64,000 bases of DNA, taken from positions 61,571 to 125,570 of the forward strand of contig NZ_FMYZ01000004.1 in the NCBI RefSeq assembly GCF_900101625.1, read 5' to 3'. Positions 47,948-57,121 of this stretch are shown in pieces. Origin of the DNA: Cupriavidus sp. YR651. Lineage in GTDB: Bacteria; Pseudomonadota; Gammaproteobacteria; Burkholderiales; Burkholderiaceae. The notes under the pieces are model-generated. The model searched no databases. It saw only the letters and a list, made by a program, of their open reading frames with translations, and had not been told where the DNA came from. Within the stretch, counting starts at the first letter, position 1. Each line of letters begins with the position of its first letter. The translations under genes were made by a program, and so were the position numbers.

Positions 47948-48211
47948 TCATGCGACTCTCAAGAGCACTTCTCCTGTATGCGAAACTCGAAACAGATCTT
48001 TGTCGATCAACTCGACGAGTTCGCCGCTGGTCAAGCGCCAGTTCTTGGCGCCCGGATAGACGCGCAGGCCTCTAGGGGTCACGACTGATGTGAAGTAGCG
48101 ACACTCAAGCACAAAAACGCAACGGTCGTCGTCGCCAGCGCAAGTCAGACGCTGGATCACTTTGTTGCCATGGCGCGGGCCGGATTGGGGATGCTGCAGC
48201 GTGAAAGCCAT
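47948..48211 (-). CDS. Small conserved-looking hypothetical protein
   Basis: An 87-residue frame with natural codon use and amphipathic pattern (VIQRLTCAGDDDRCVFVLE, then LTSGELVELIDKDLFRV). Two cysteines (Cys28, Cys34 region) might bind metal or pair. No family recognised. The frame continues to 48280 (GTG), but neither start has a good ribosome-binding site. Confidence 0.5.
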   Translation of the reverse strand: MAFTLQHPQSGPRHGNKVIQRLTCAGDDDRCVFVLECRYFTSVVTPRGLRVYPGAKNWRLTSGELVELIDKDLFRVSHTGEVLLRVA

Positions 48212-48462
48212 GTACGAATCGGTGCATGGGACCAGCAAGTCCTGTCGTGACGAGGGACCGGCGCATTCCAGGAGCTGCACGGATCGCGCGTCAAAAGGAC
48301 GAAAAGGACGGTTGCGTGAACGTTACACCATGCAAGGCGCCGCGATTGGTGCCGATGTGACAACAGAGTGGGTACCGTGAGCGCACTACCGCGTGCTCTG
48401 TGGAAACGTATGATTCCCCTTCAAGAAGGCAATCGTCCCATATAGACCCCTGACCTAGTCCA

Positions 48463-49941
48463 ATGCGGAATTTTCGACATGACTACACGCTTCGGCACAA
48501 GACCAGCCTGCCTTGGCGAATAGGGGCGGCAGGGAGAGCGCGACGCGCCTGCGGCAGGGCCTACCGCACGCTGATACTGCTTCTCCTTGCGGGACTCAGC
48601 GCCTGCGGGTCGTTTCCTCACAACGCGCCGCGCAATCTGCCTGAAGCTGCGGCAGGCAGCGCGTCGGCGGCCATGCGCGAACCCACGGAGGTCGTCGGCC
48701 AGACAGCCGTTGCCTTGTCGTTCTCCGGCGGTGGCACGCGAGCCGCAGCCTTCGCCTTCGGCGCACTGCAGGGGCTGGACGCCATGAGAGGTCCTGGGGG
48801 CGCGTCCCTGCTCGACGACGTCGCATTCATTAGTAGCGTGTCCGGAGGCTCCATCACCGCTGCGTACTACGGTCTGCACGGCAAGGCCGGCCTGTCGACC
48901 TTTCGATCCGTACTCTTGAAGGACGGAGAGGCGGGGCTTCGCTTCAGTCTCCTGAATCCGGTCAACCTTGCGCGCCTCTTCGCGGGGGGGCTCAATGATC
49001 GGGAAGATCTCAGGAGCTGGCTCGACGAAGACGTGTTCAAGGGCGCGACGTACGCCGACATGTTCCGCCGCGGTAAGCCGATCGTTTGGATCAACGCCAC
49101 GAACGTCTACTACCGGGTCGCGTTCCCGTTCAGCCAGCAGGCATTCGATGCGCTATGCAGCGATCTCGCAAGCTTTCCCGTATCCGAGGCCGTCGCCGCA
49201 TCCATGGCGGTTCCGCTCTTCTTTGCACCGATCGTCCTACAAAAGCATCCCGAGGCTTGCAGTGCACCGCTGCCGAACCTTGACAAGGCCCAGGCGCCTG
49301 GGCAATCGCTGCTGTTCAGCGCCCTGGCAAATGCCGTTCGCGGTCTCCGGGACACTTCGAAGGGCGAGTACATCAAGCTGGTCGACGGCGGGGTGACCGA
49401 CAACTACGGCTTGGCCACCATTTTGCAATCGCGCCTGCTGCTGGGCACGGCTTATGGTCCCATGAGCGAGCAAGACGCGATCAATGTGCGGCGGCTGCTT
49501 TTCATCGTCGTTGACGCGGGTCACGGCCCGCGCGGCGATTGGAACCGAAGCCAGGAGGGCCCGTCCGGGATCGAAGTCGCAAGCGCGGCCATCGATGCGG
49601 CAATGGGGACCAACGTCAGGATGAGCTATGACGCCTTCGTTCCGATGATGCAGCAGTGGCGCGACGACCTCGTGGCGTATCGGTGTGGCATGTCGGATTC
49701 CCGGCAGCGGGAGATCGCTGCACGCCGCCCAGGCTGGCGGTGCAATGACGTCGAATTTTCCGTCACGCGGATCTCGTTTGAAGCCCTCGACAAGGAACGT
49801 GCTGCAAGTCTGAGCGATGTGCCGACCAGACTCCATCTGCCCGAGAAGGACGTCGATCGCCTGATCGAGGCGGGGAGGGATGCCATCGTTGGCAACCCGG
49901 TGATCCGCGAGTTCGAGCGCGAATCAACCGAGGCGCGATAG
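48463..49941 (+). CDS. Patatin-like phospholipase lipoprotein
   Basis: A 492-residue protein with an extended N terminus, a hydrophobic stretch and a lipobox LSAC (Cys48), so probably lipid-anchored. Patatin domain: oxyanion loop SFSGGGTRAAAFAFG, nucleophile Ser127 in SVSGG (Ser replaces the first Gly of GXSXG), and Asp in VDGGVTDN. Likely a membrane-attached acyl hydrolase. Unlike the cytosolic patatin at 7882, it stands alone. Confidence 0.85.
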   Translation: MRNFRHDYTLRHKTSLPWRIGAAGRARRACGRAYRTLILLLLAGLSACGSFPHNAPRNLPEAAAGSASAAMREPTEVVGQTAVALSFSGGGTRAAAFAFGALQGLDAMRGPGGASLLDDVAFISSVSGGSITAAYYGLHGKAGLSTFRSVLLKDGEAGLRFSLLNPVNLARLFAGGLNDREDLRSWLDEDVFKGATYADMFRRGKPIVWINATNVYYRVAFPFSQQAFDALCSDLASFPVSEAVAASMAVPLFFAPIVLQKHPEACSAPLPNLDKAQAPGQSLLFSALANAVRGLRDTSKGEYIKLVDGGVTDNYGLATILQSRLLLGTAYGPMSEQDAINVRRLLFIVVDAGHGPRGDWNRSQEGPSGIEVASAAIDAAMGTNVRMSYDAFVPMMQQWRDDLVAYRCGMSDSRQREIAARRPGWRCNDVEFSVTRISFEALDKERAASLSDVPTRLHLPEKDVDRLIEAGRDAIVGNPVIREFERESTEAR

Positions 49942-50228
49942 TCCCGCGGCACGCGGCGTGGGTGAAGCGGGCGTTGGCGGCGTCTCGAAATGGCCGGATT
50001 CTGACGTAGGGCCACCCGCGCATGGGTGCGTGGGCGCCAGAGGCAACTACCGACCCAACCCTGCCCCCCCGGCGCTAGATCGTCAATGGCTCCTTTACGC
50101 GTTCAATCAGACGTCAGGTTCTGGGCAAGGCGAAATTTCAGCCTTGGACGAAACGCGGGCGAAATTCTGGAACTCCGAAAGAAATTTCCGCTTCTGGCAG
50201 CAAAATTCCAAGTGTCGCGAAAGGCATT
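49942..50228. other. Gap between the convergent patatin and LysR genes
   Basis: About 290 nt, lower in GC toward 50100-50228. I see no gene; no terminator with a clear stem and T run was found. Confidence 0.4.
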
Positions 50229-51134
50229 CTAACGCCGCTTCGGGTGTCTAATCTCTTCCCGGAAGTCTTCGGCGAAAGCTTCCGCCAAGAGGAGTCTGCG
50301 TCCAGGACTCGGGAAGATGATTGCGTATCGCGAAGCTAGCTCTTCTCTTAGTGGTCGCACGACGACGTCATGCGCTGAGAACAGCTCCGCAGCCCAACGT
50401 GACACCAGTGTGATTCCCGCGCCGGCCGCTACGAGTCCGCAGGCTACCAAGGAATGGGGCGTGTCCACAATGACGTTTGCCGCAACTCCAGCATTCGAAA
50501 ACGCGTCGTCAATCTGGTGGCGCAGAAAACTATGCTGGGACAGCAAAATTAGCCGCTCATTGGCAAGGTCCTTGACGGAAATTACCCGCTTCGAGGCGAG
50601 CCGATGACCGACCGGCAGTATCGCGACTGCTGGACTGGGATCCAGTGGCTCCGTCGCGATAGCGGGCCGCGACAGCGGTAGTTCGATCAAGCCTACGTCG
50701 AACTGGCGTGTAGCGACGAGATCCGCGACCTGCCGGGACGGCAGGCTCTCGATGTAGACGGATACATTTGGTCGGGTCGACAGAAAGCGAGTGATGGCCC
50801 TCGGCAACAGCCACTGAGAAATCGAAGGTAGCGTCGCAATGCGCAGTGCTCCCGCGCGCTGGTTACGGATGTCTTCAGCGATCTGGGAAATCCGTTCGAG
50901 GCTGCCATAGATTGGCTCAATCTCACGGTATAACGCCTCCGCCTCAGGCGTTGCCACAAGCTTGCGACCCCTGCGCTCGAAGAGCTTGTATCCGATGCGC
51001 AGTTCGAGGAGGGCGATTGCTTTGCTGACCGCGGGCTGCGTCACGTTCATCAGTTGCGCTGCTCCGACTACGGTTCCCGTACGCATTACGGAGTAAAAGG
51101 ATTCAACTTGGCGCAGATTGACAGTCTTCTTCAT
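50229..51134 (-). CDS. LysR-family transcriptional regulator
   Basis: A 301-residue LysR protein (LRQVESFYSVMRTGTVVGAA, TQPAVSKAIALLELRIGYKL). Its effector domain resembles regulators of amino-acid or opine catabolism (OccR/NocR-like layout). ATG at 51134 has no strong Shine-Dalgarno; an upstream start at 51164 is possible. Divergent from the Bug-dehydrogenase-RidA operon, which it probably controls. Confidence 0.88.
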   Translation of the reverse strand: MKKTVNLRQVESFYSVMRTGTVVGAAQLMNVTQPAVSKAIALLELRIGYKLFERRGRKLVATPEAEALYREIEPIYGSLERISQIAEDIRNQRAGALRIATLPSISQWLLPRAITRFLSTRPNVSVYIESLPSRQVADLVATRQFDVGLIELPLSRPAIATEPLDPSPAVAILPVGHRLASKRVISVKDLANERLILLSQHSFLRHQIDDAFSNAGVAANVIVDTPHSLVACGLVAAGAGITLVSRWAAELFSAHDVVVRPLREELASRYAIIFPSPGRRLLLAEAFAEDFREEIRHPKRR

Positions 51135-51172
51135 ACATAACTTTTTGGAATAAGCAGGCTGCAAAGAATGAA

Positions 51173-51201
51173 TTGTTATGCAGGGAGAGCGCTTCTAAGA
51201 T
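51173..51201 (+). promoter_or_regulatory. Likely promoter of the Bug-dehydrogenase operon
   Basis: TTGTTA (51173-51178), 17-nt spacer, TAAGAT (51196-51201). CATAAC at 51136-51141 and GTTATG at 51175-51180 form an inverted repeat overlapping the -35 box, a possible LysR site. Confidence 0.4.
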
Positions 51202-51259
51202 TCATCCACCCTGGACCCAAATCTTAGCGGCAAACCAGGGGTACGGAGATACGGACAAC

Positions 51260-52297
51260 ATGCCCCCCGAACTCAAACATGACAAGACCCTTCTGCCGCA
51301 GACGTTGCGCTGCGGCGTGGGCAGCGTACTGGCATCGGCTGGGCTCACCGCGTTCGCGATGCTCGTATGCTTCCCGGTGAGCGCGCAGGAACCGACGCAG
51401 TCATATCCAACCCGCCCAATCAAACTGGTGGTCGGGTTTCCCCCGGGCGGATCCTCGGATGCGACCGCGCGGTTACTGGGCGCTGCGTTGAGCGTGAAGC
51501 TCGGCCAGCAGATTGTGGTGGAAAACAGGCCGGGCGCGAATTCCATCATTGCGACTCAGTATGTGAAGAGCCAGCCTGCAGACGGCTACACGCTCTTGTC
51601 GGTTTCCTCGTCGTTCGCCATCAATCCGGCCCTTCAGAAGCTGAACTACAACATCTATAAGGACTTCGCGCCCGTGGCGCTTCTCGGCGTCATTCCGTTG
51701 TGGCTCGTTACGCCGGCTAGCATTCCGGTGAAATCGATTCCCGATCTGGTCTCGATGGCCAAGGCGCAGCCGGGCAAGCTTCCTTATGCCAGCTATGGTC
51801 CTGGAAGCGCGGGCCATTTGGCATCGGAGTTGTTGCTGTCCAAGACGGGCATCAACATGATCCACGTGCCCTACAAAGGCAGTGGGCCTGCGCTGATAGA
51901 CCTCATGAGCGGACAGGTGACGATGATGATGCCCACAGTGGCGTCGTCAATCAACCTCGTCAAGGAAGGAAAGCTTCGTGCCATCGCCGTGTCGAGCAAG
52001 AAGCGTGTCTCAGCGGTCCCAGATGTTCCGACCATTGCGGAGTCGGGCGTCCCTGGCTTCGAACTTGTGGCGTGGGAATCCATTCAGGCTCCGGCCGGCA
52101 CACCCGCACCCATCGTCAATCGACTAAACACGGCGATTCGCGAGGTGATGGCAACGCCAGATTTTCGCGAGAAACTCGTCAAGCTCGGCATCGAACCGGA
52201 TTCTGGCAAGACTCCCGGCGAGGTCGCTGCGTTCGTTCGCAGCGAGGCAGACAAGTTCGAAAAGATTGTCCGCGAGCGCAACATCAAGGCGGAATAG
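51260..52297 (+). CDS. Bug/TctC-family periplasmic receptor of the flavin dehydrogenase cluster
   Basis: A 345-residue receptor with a long signal region (core SVLASAGLTAFAMLVCFPVS, cleavage near VSAQ). Bug motifs: LVVGFPPGGSSDATARLLG, VENRPGANSIIATQYV, IHVPYKGSGPALIDLMSGQ. It is followed after 3 nt by the oxidase-like flavoprotein gene, which implies that it binds that enzyme's substrate. Confidence 0.9.
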   Translation: MPPELKHDKTLLPQTLRCGVGSVLASAGLTAFAMLVCFPVSAQEPTQSYPTRPIKLVVGFPPGGSSDATARLLGAALSVKLGQQIVVENRPGANSIIATQYVKSQPADGYTLLSVSSSFAINPALQKLNYNIYKDFAPVALLGVIPLWLVTPASIPVKSIPDLVSMAKAQPGKLPYASYGPGSAGHLASELLLSKTGINMIHVPYKGSGPALIDLMSGQVTMMMPTVASSINLVKEGKLRAIAVSSKKRVSAVPDVPTIAESGVPGFELVAWESIQAPAGTPAPIVNRLNTAIREVMATPDFREKLVKLGIEPDSGKTPGEVAAFVRSEADKFEKIVRERNIKAE

Positions 52298-52300
52298 GTC

Positions 52301-53431
52301 ATGGGTACGGATCACATCGATACGCTCGTCATAGGCGGGGGCGTGGTGGGCCTATCCGTGGGATATGGACTTGCCCGCAGCGGAGATACCGTGTGCGTGC
52401 TTGACGGAAGCGATGACGCCTTTCGTGCATCAAGAGGAAACTTCGGCCTCGTCTGGGTCCAGAACAAGGGTCTGGGTCGTCCGGCCTATGCGCGCTGGAC
52501 CATGCAGGCGGCGCGCGAGTGGAAAGCACTTGCGACAGAACTGCAAGACCTCACGGGAATCGACGTCCAACTTCAGCAGCCAGGCGGAATTAGTATGAGC
52601 TTCGATGAGAAGACGCTCTCTGAGTCCGCCGGAAAACTCGCAGTATTAGGTGCACAACTCGGTATCAGCTATCCATACGAAGTCCTCGATCTGCCGAGCC
52701 TGCGCCGGCTCATCCCAGAAGCCGGCCCGGATGTTGTCGGTGCGATTTACTGCGAGCTCGACGGTCATGTCAGTCCGCTGCGTACGTTGAGAGCACTGGT
52801 CCAAGGCTACAAGGCTCTCGGTGGCCTGCTGGTGACCGGAGTAAGCGTCGACAAGATCGAGCATCGTGCGGGGGAATTCCGAGTCCGGGCTGGAGACCGC
52901 ACGTTCTCGGCATCGCGCGTGGTACTCGCTGCTGGGCTGGCGAACAGAGACCTTGCTCCCCAGGTAGGGCTAAGCGCCCCCGTACGGCCGGTACGAGGCC
53001 AACTTCTGGTTAGCGAACGGGTGTCGCCATTTCTGCGATATCCGTGCCACTACGTGCGGCAGACGGGCGAAGGCGTGGTGCAGATCGGCGACTCGAAGGA
53101 AGAAGTCGGGATGGACGATGGCACCACCTTGCCTGAACTGGCTCGCATTGCAGCGCGTGCGGTGCGCAGCTTCCCGATGCTGGCCAATGTCAACTTGGTT
53201 CGCACATGGGGCGCGCTGCGTGTCATGACTCCGGATGGCTATCCGATTTATGAGGAGTCCATTGAATGCCCGGGAGCTTTCGTGGTGACGTGCCACAGCG
53301 GCATCACGCTGGCACCAGCACATTCCGGCCCACTTGTGGAATGGATACGTACCGGCACCGAACCGGTTGAAGTTCGGGATTTCAAGGCAAGGCGTTTCGA
53401 TGTTCAAGTCAATCAAGCTATCGCCCACTGA
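52301..53431 (+). CDS. FAD-dependent amine/amino-acid dehydrogenase, DAO-type subunit
   Basis: A 376-residue DAO-family flavoprotein: VIGGGVVGLSVGYGLARSG at the N terminus, a RGNFGLVWVQNKG segment, and the C-terminal HSGITLAPAHSGPLVEW. It resembles the beta subunit of heterotrimeric opine oxidase, hydroxyproline dehydrogenase and HcnC. It would oxidise a C-N bond to an imine. Overlaps the next gene by 32 nt. Confidence 0.87.
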   Translation: MGTDHIDTLVIGGGVVGLSVGYGLARSGDTVCVLDGSDDAFRASRGNFGLVWVQNKGLGRPAYARWTMQAAREWKALATELQDLTGIDVQLQQPGGISMSFDEKTLSESAGKLAVLGAQLGISYPYEVLDLPSLRRLIPEAGPDVVGAIYCELDGHVSPLRTLRALVQGYKALGGLLVTGVSVDKIEHRAGEFRVRAGDRTFSASRVVLAAGLANRDLAPQVGLSAPVRPVRGQLLVSERVSPFLRYPCHYVRQTGEGVVQIGDSKEEVGMDDGTTLPELARIAARAVRSFPMLANVNLVRTWGALRVMTPDGYPIYEESIECPGAFVVTCHSGITLAPAHSGPLVEWIRTGTEPVEVRDFKARRFDVQVNQAIAH

Positions 53432-53711
53432 GCTGCAGCCGACTGTTGTCATTCACGTGGAAGGACAACAGCTACATGCACGCGCGGGCCAGACCCTGGC
53501 GACTGCATTGCTTGCCGCGGGAATCGTACCGTTCCGAAAGACGGCAGTATCGGGAGCCCCACGGGCGCCGCTATGCCTCATGGGTGCATGTTTCGACTGC
53601 ATCGTAGAAGTGGATGGCGCTCAGAACGTGCAATCCTGTATGGTCGAGGTGCGTGAAGGAATGCAGGTGCGGTTGCCGTCAGGCGCACGGCGCGTGGAGG
53701 CAGCAGCATGA
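53400..53711 (+). CDS. [2Fe-2S] small subunit of the dehydrogenase
   Basis: A 103-residue Fer2_4-type protein. Cysteines in PLCLMGACFDCIV (spacing 4 and 2) plus the later Cys in QSCMVEV bind one [2Fe-2S] cluster. It carries electrons between the two flavin subunits. ATG at 53400 is inside the end of the upstream gene; the frame continues upstream but without family features. Overlaps the next gene (ATGA). Confidence 0.85.
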   Translation: MFKSIKLSPTELQPTVVIHVEGQQLHARAGQTLATALLAAGIVPFRKTAVSGAPRAPLCLMGACFDCIVEVDGAQNVQSCMVEVREGMQVRLPSGARRVEAAA

Positions 53712-55183
53712 GCTCAGGGAACAATGTTCGCTCCATCGACGAAAATCGGATCAACGAAGGCTTTACTCACGACCTCATCATTATAGGTAGCGGTCCTGCG
53801 GGGATGTCTGCTGCGACAGTTGCGGCAGCGTGTGGCCTGCGGACTGTCGTGCTCGATGAACAACCTCGCGCTGGCGGCCAGATATATCGGAATGTCACGG
53901 TCGCGCCCCGAACGGTCAAAGAGTTGCTCGGTCGGGACTACTGCCATGGCGCTTCCTTGGCGGAACGCTTTGCAAGATCAGGGGCCGAGGTCCGGTACGG
54001 CACTTTGGTGTGGGATGTGGCGCGTGATCTGACTGTTACCGCGCAACAGTCAGGACGCTCTTTCAACGTCCGTGCTCCCCAATTGGTGATTGCCACCGGA
54101 GCGATGGAGCGCCCCTCGCCGTTACCCGGTTGGACGCTACCAGGCGTACTGAATGCTGGCGCGGCACAGATCGCTATCAAGACGGCAGCTCAAGTCCCGG
54201 ACGGCAGGGTTGTGCTGGTGGGAAGCGGCCCATTGCTACTGTTGGTTGCATGCCAACTGCTAGACGGAGGGGCCAAAATTGCCGGCATCATTGAGACAAG
54301 CCCCGCTGAAAACAATCGGCGCGCATTGAAGCATCTGACACTGGCTGCAACGTGCCCGAAGATTCTCGGAAAAGGTCTGCGGATGCTATGGAAGCTGCGC
54401 CGTGCGGGCGTACGCTTTGCCAAGCATGTGGAAGATGTTCGCATTGAGGCTACAGATGACGGTCAACGTGTGCGAGCGGTGTCATTCGTTGAGGGTGGCA
54501 GCGCGCAACGTATCGAAGCCGACGTTGCCTTGCTTCATCACGGCGTCGTGCCCAATACGCAGATAACCAGGCTCTTGCGCGTGGACCACTCGTGGAGCGA
54601 CCAGCAACTGGCGTGGCATCCGGCCGTCGACGCTTGGGGTGAGACGTCTTTGTCTGGGCTCCGGATAGCCGGCGATGGCGCGGCGATTGCCGGCGCTTTG
54701 GCAGCGGAGGCCAGTGGTGCCATCGCTGCAATAGGGGCAGCGGTGGCAATCGGAAAGCTAGACGCAAAAAGGGGCGAGGAGCTCGCGAAGTCTTGGCGCT
54801 CCGCGCTAAAGCATCAGCAGCGTGTCCGTCCATTCTTGGATGCCCTTTATCGCCCTCCAGAATGGCTCGTTAACTGTGCCGACGACACTGTTGTTTGCCG
54901 ATGTGAAGAAGTCACCGCGGGGCGCGTCCGTGAAATGGCGAAGTTGGGCTGTGAGGGACCCAACCAGACTAAGTTCTTTAGTCGCTGCGGGATGGGGCCA
55001 TGTCAGGGGAGGATGTGCGGAATCACCGTGACCCAGATACTTGCGAATACCCACCATCGTACGCCGAGTGAGATTGGTGCCTATCGCATTCGTGCCCCGA
55101 TCAAACCGATAAGTCTTGGGTCGCTGGCCGCCCTGGCGTGCACCCCCGATCAAACACCACAAAAGAAGGAACACAAGTCGTGA
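53708..55183 (+). CDS. FAD/NAD-type large subunit with a C-terminal BFD-like [2Fe-2S] domain
   Basis: A 491-residue protein like OoxA/HcnB: IIIGSGPAGMSAATVAAACG (FAD), VLVGSGPLLLLVACQLL (second dinucleotide site), and a C-terminal cluster domain VCRCEEVTAGRVREM with RCGMGPCQGRMCG. With the two preceding subunits it forms a membrane-linked dehydrogenase. The gene is coupled to its neighbours by overlaps on both sides. Confidence 0.87.
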   Translation: MSSGNNVRSIDENRINEGFTHDLIIIGSGPAGMSAATVAAACGLRTVVLDEQPRAGGQIYRNVTVAPRTVKELLGRDYCHGASLAERFARSGAEVRYGTLVWDVARDLTVTAQQSGRSFNVRAPQLVIATGAMERPSPLPGWTLPGVLNAGAAQIAIKTAAQVPDGRVVLVGSGPLLLLVACQLLDGGAKIAGIIETSPAENNRRALKHLTLAATCPKILGKGLRMLWKLRRAGVRFAKHVEDVRIEATDDGQRVRAVSFVEGGSAQRIEADVALLHHGVVPNTQITRLLRVDHSWSDQQLAWHPAVDAWGETSLSGLRIAGDGAAIAGALAAEASGAIAAIGAAVAIGKLDAKRGEELAKSWRSALKHQQRVRPFLDALYRPPEWLVNCADDTVVCRCEEVTAGRVREMAKLGCEGPNQTKFFSRCGMGPCQGRMCGITVTQILANTHHRTPSEIGAYRIRAPIKPISLGSLAALACTPDQTPQKKEHKS

Positions 55184-55560
55184 TGGCAATCCGGAGACAC
55201 CATACGAATTCGCGTCTGAGCAAGGTTGTCCGCTATGGCGGATTGGTGTATCTGTGCGGACAAACTGCCAAAGGAAGTGCTTCCGCCACCGGCGATATCG
55301 CCGCGCAAACAAGTGAGGTCTTGTCGCGTGTCGAGGCGCTCCTTACTGAAGCGGGAAGCAGCCCTAGCCGGCTTCTCTCTGCGACGGTCTACCTGCGTGA
55401 CATCAGGGATTTTTCAGGAATGAACGCTGTATGGGAGGGGTGGTTGGCAGACAACAAAGCGGAGGCACCAGTTCGTACTACTGTCGAGGCAGCGCTCGCC
55501 ACGGAGGGGCTACGAGTTGAAGTAACCATAGTCGCGGCAGAAGGCAACGCAGCTGCGTAA
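55183..55560 (+). CDS. RidA-family protein (enamine/imine deaminase)
   Basis: A 125-residue YjgF/RidA protein. GLVYLCGQTA and the active-site Arg in APVRTTVEAAL are present. RidA enzymes hydrolyse reactive imines to keto acids, which fits as the last gene of an operon whose dehydrogenase makes imines. ATG at 55183 overlaps the preceding stop by one base. Confidence 0.88.
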   Translation: MAIRRHHTNSRLSKVVRYGGLVYLCGQTAKGSASATGDIAAQTSEVLSRVEALLTEAGSSPSRLLSATVYLRDIRDFSGMNAVWEGWLADNKAEAPVRTTVEAALATEGLRVEVTIVAAEGNAAA

Positions 55561-55758
55561 GGCGCCCGGAAACGTTACGATCGAAGTCCGATTCGCTACG
55601 CGTGCAGCCCTCATGTTTTGCGCTGAAGTGCCATGCGTGTGTGTTTTCATGCGACCGCCGTGGAATCGGCTGCAGTCGTGCGATTGGAGGCGGGGAATGT
55701 CAGCTACTGGCGCGATAGCGCCAGTATGCGAATACCTACCATCGGTTGACAGGCCCCA

Positions 55759-56235
55759 CTACGCAGGCCGCACCGTGAAAATAAAATCCACTTCTACCGA
55801 CGCGCCTTTTGGCAATTGCAGTACACCAACGGACGTGCGAGTGTGTATGCCGACGTCGCCAAGCACCGAATACAAGACGTCGGATGCGCCGTCGGCGACT
55901 TCGCTTTGCATCGTGAAGTCTGGCGCGCTTCGCACAAATACGGTGATGCGCGGCACCGCCCGTATGGCGTCGAGCGTTCCACAGCGTCTTTTGATTAGAG
56001 ACAGCGCGCGCAGCGTCGAAGTCCCTGCTGCACGACGCGCCTCGTCGAGCGAAATGGATTCGCCCACTACGCCAACGAAGCGCACCACTTCTCCAACTCG
56101 CGGGATTTGGCCGGCAATGTAGGCTACGTTCCCATCAACCAGAACAGGCTTGTACTTCCCACCGATCTTGATTTCCTCGTCCGGATCAAATCCGAATTCC
56201 GCCGCGATCTGCCGCAGCTTGTCGTCTCTCGTCAT
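55759..56235 (-). CDS. RidA-family protein, longer type
   Basis: A 158-residue RidA-like protein (AYIAGQIPRVGEVVRFVG, then TRTSVGVLQLPKGASVEVDF with the conserved Arg). This longer branch is also called chorismate-mutase-like YjgF. ATG at 56235 follows GAAGGTGCCT. It is convergent with the first RidA gene and shares a direction with the small gene at 56481. Confidence 0.87.
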   Translation of the reverse strand: MTRDDKLRQIAAEFGFDPDEEIKIGGKYKPVLVDGNVAYIAGQIPRVGEVVRFVGVVGESISLDEARRAAGTSTLRALSLIKRRCGTLDAIRAVPRITVFVRSAPDFTMQSEVADGASDVLYSVLGDVGIHTRTSVGVLQLPKGASVEVDFIFTVRPA

Positions 56236-56480
56236 AGGCACCTTCACCGACGCTGTCGAAAGGGTAGAGCGTAATCGATTGCTCTGAGTTTGTCTGAGAC
56301 GACGCTCCGTCCCTCAGATTCGACACGGCCTTGGTCGAAAATGGAAAATGCAGTGCACTGGCGGGCGAGTTGCCCCACAGGCGTCGACGATTTTGGCAGC
56401 GACGTCGGATGACCGGAACTGGCTGCGGATTCAACCGGTCGACGACGGCCTCCAGCTCCGCGCTCGATCGGCTCAGCATG

Positions 56481-56777
56481 CTACTTGACGTGCAGGATCA
56501 CGACTCCCTCCGAGATCGTTGGGGCACCTGCGCCATTGCCTGCAGCGTTCTGTGCGATCCATTCCCTAGCCTTTTGGATGCTTTCATCAACCCCCGTCTT
56601 GTCATTGCAAACGGTCACTGAGAAGCCAAATTCACCATCCTCGCTACGGGCCAGTGTGTAGCTGACAAAGCCTTGGACCGAGCGCATCAGCGATTCGATC
56701 TCGGGAGTGCGCCTCTCCAATAAATCGAAGAGTTCCTTGGCGCCTGCTCCCGAATATGCCCTGATTACAGTGTGCAT
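56481..56777 (-). CDS. Small conserved-looking protein, possibly a ferredoxin-fold ABM/Dabb relative
   Basis: A 98-residue protein with a beta-alpha-beta pattern (MHTVIRAYSGAGAKELFDLL, then VQGFVSYTLARSEDGEFGFS) typical of small dimeric alpha/beta-barrel proteins. No catalytic residue can be assigned. It lies 245 nt upstream of the minus-strand RidA gene; the gap holds a frame with protein-like pieces in changing frames, perhaps decayed sequence. Confidence 0.7.
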   Translation of the reverse strand: MHTVIRAYSGAGAKELFDLLERRTPEIESLMRSVQGFVSYTLARSEDGEFGFSVTVCNDKTGVDESIQKAREWIAQNAAGNGAGAPTISEGVVILHVK

Positions 56778-56945
56778 GATATGTCACTCACTTTGATGCC
56801 CTGGAGTTGGCGCGAACACGGTGCAGGGTGGAACCCTTGGCCGGTAGTCAATGCGGCCGAGAGGTTGTTCTACGCGCGATTCATGTTGGGCCAGTAGATG
56901 CCAGAAGGCTACCTTGCGTAGGGGCCGATCTTCATTCGTCCCCCA

Positions 56946-57038
56946 TCAGGTACAGCTTTGGCGGCGAATAGAAAAAATGCCAGTGATCTCCGGAGAATTT
57001 CCGTCTGTCCGCCAGCGGGCGAGGGAATCGAGGGCCAT
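56946..57038 (-). CDS. Possible 30-residue ORF with a perfect ribosome-binding site
   Basis: ATG at 57038 is preceded by AGGAGG seven bases upstream and opens a 30-codon frame. The neighbouring frame downstream also reads protein-like (HWHFFYSPPKLYLMGDE), hinting at a decayed or frameshifted gene. Otherwise 56778-57121 holds nothing recognisable. Confidence 0.3.
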   Translation of the reverse strand: MALDSLARWRTDGNSPEITGIFSIRRQSCT

Positions 57039-57121
57039 GAGTGACCTCCTGGTTCCTCCGATCATCTGTACGAAGGTGCCCGTGCCAACGAGATACCTAG
57101 TGGTGAGTGAGTGTCGCCTGT

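Noticed and set aside
52301..55183. Hydrogen cyanide synthase (hcnABC)
   Set aside because: The subunit order differs and RidA plus a Bug receptor are linked; an amino-acid or opine dehydrogenase is more likely, though not proven.
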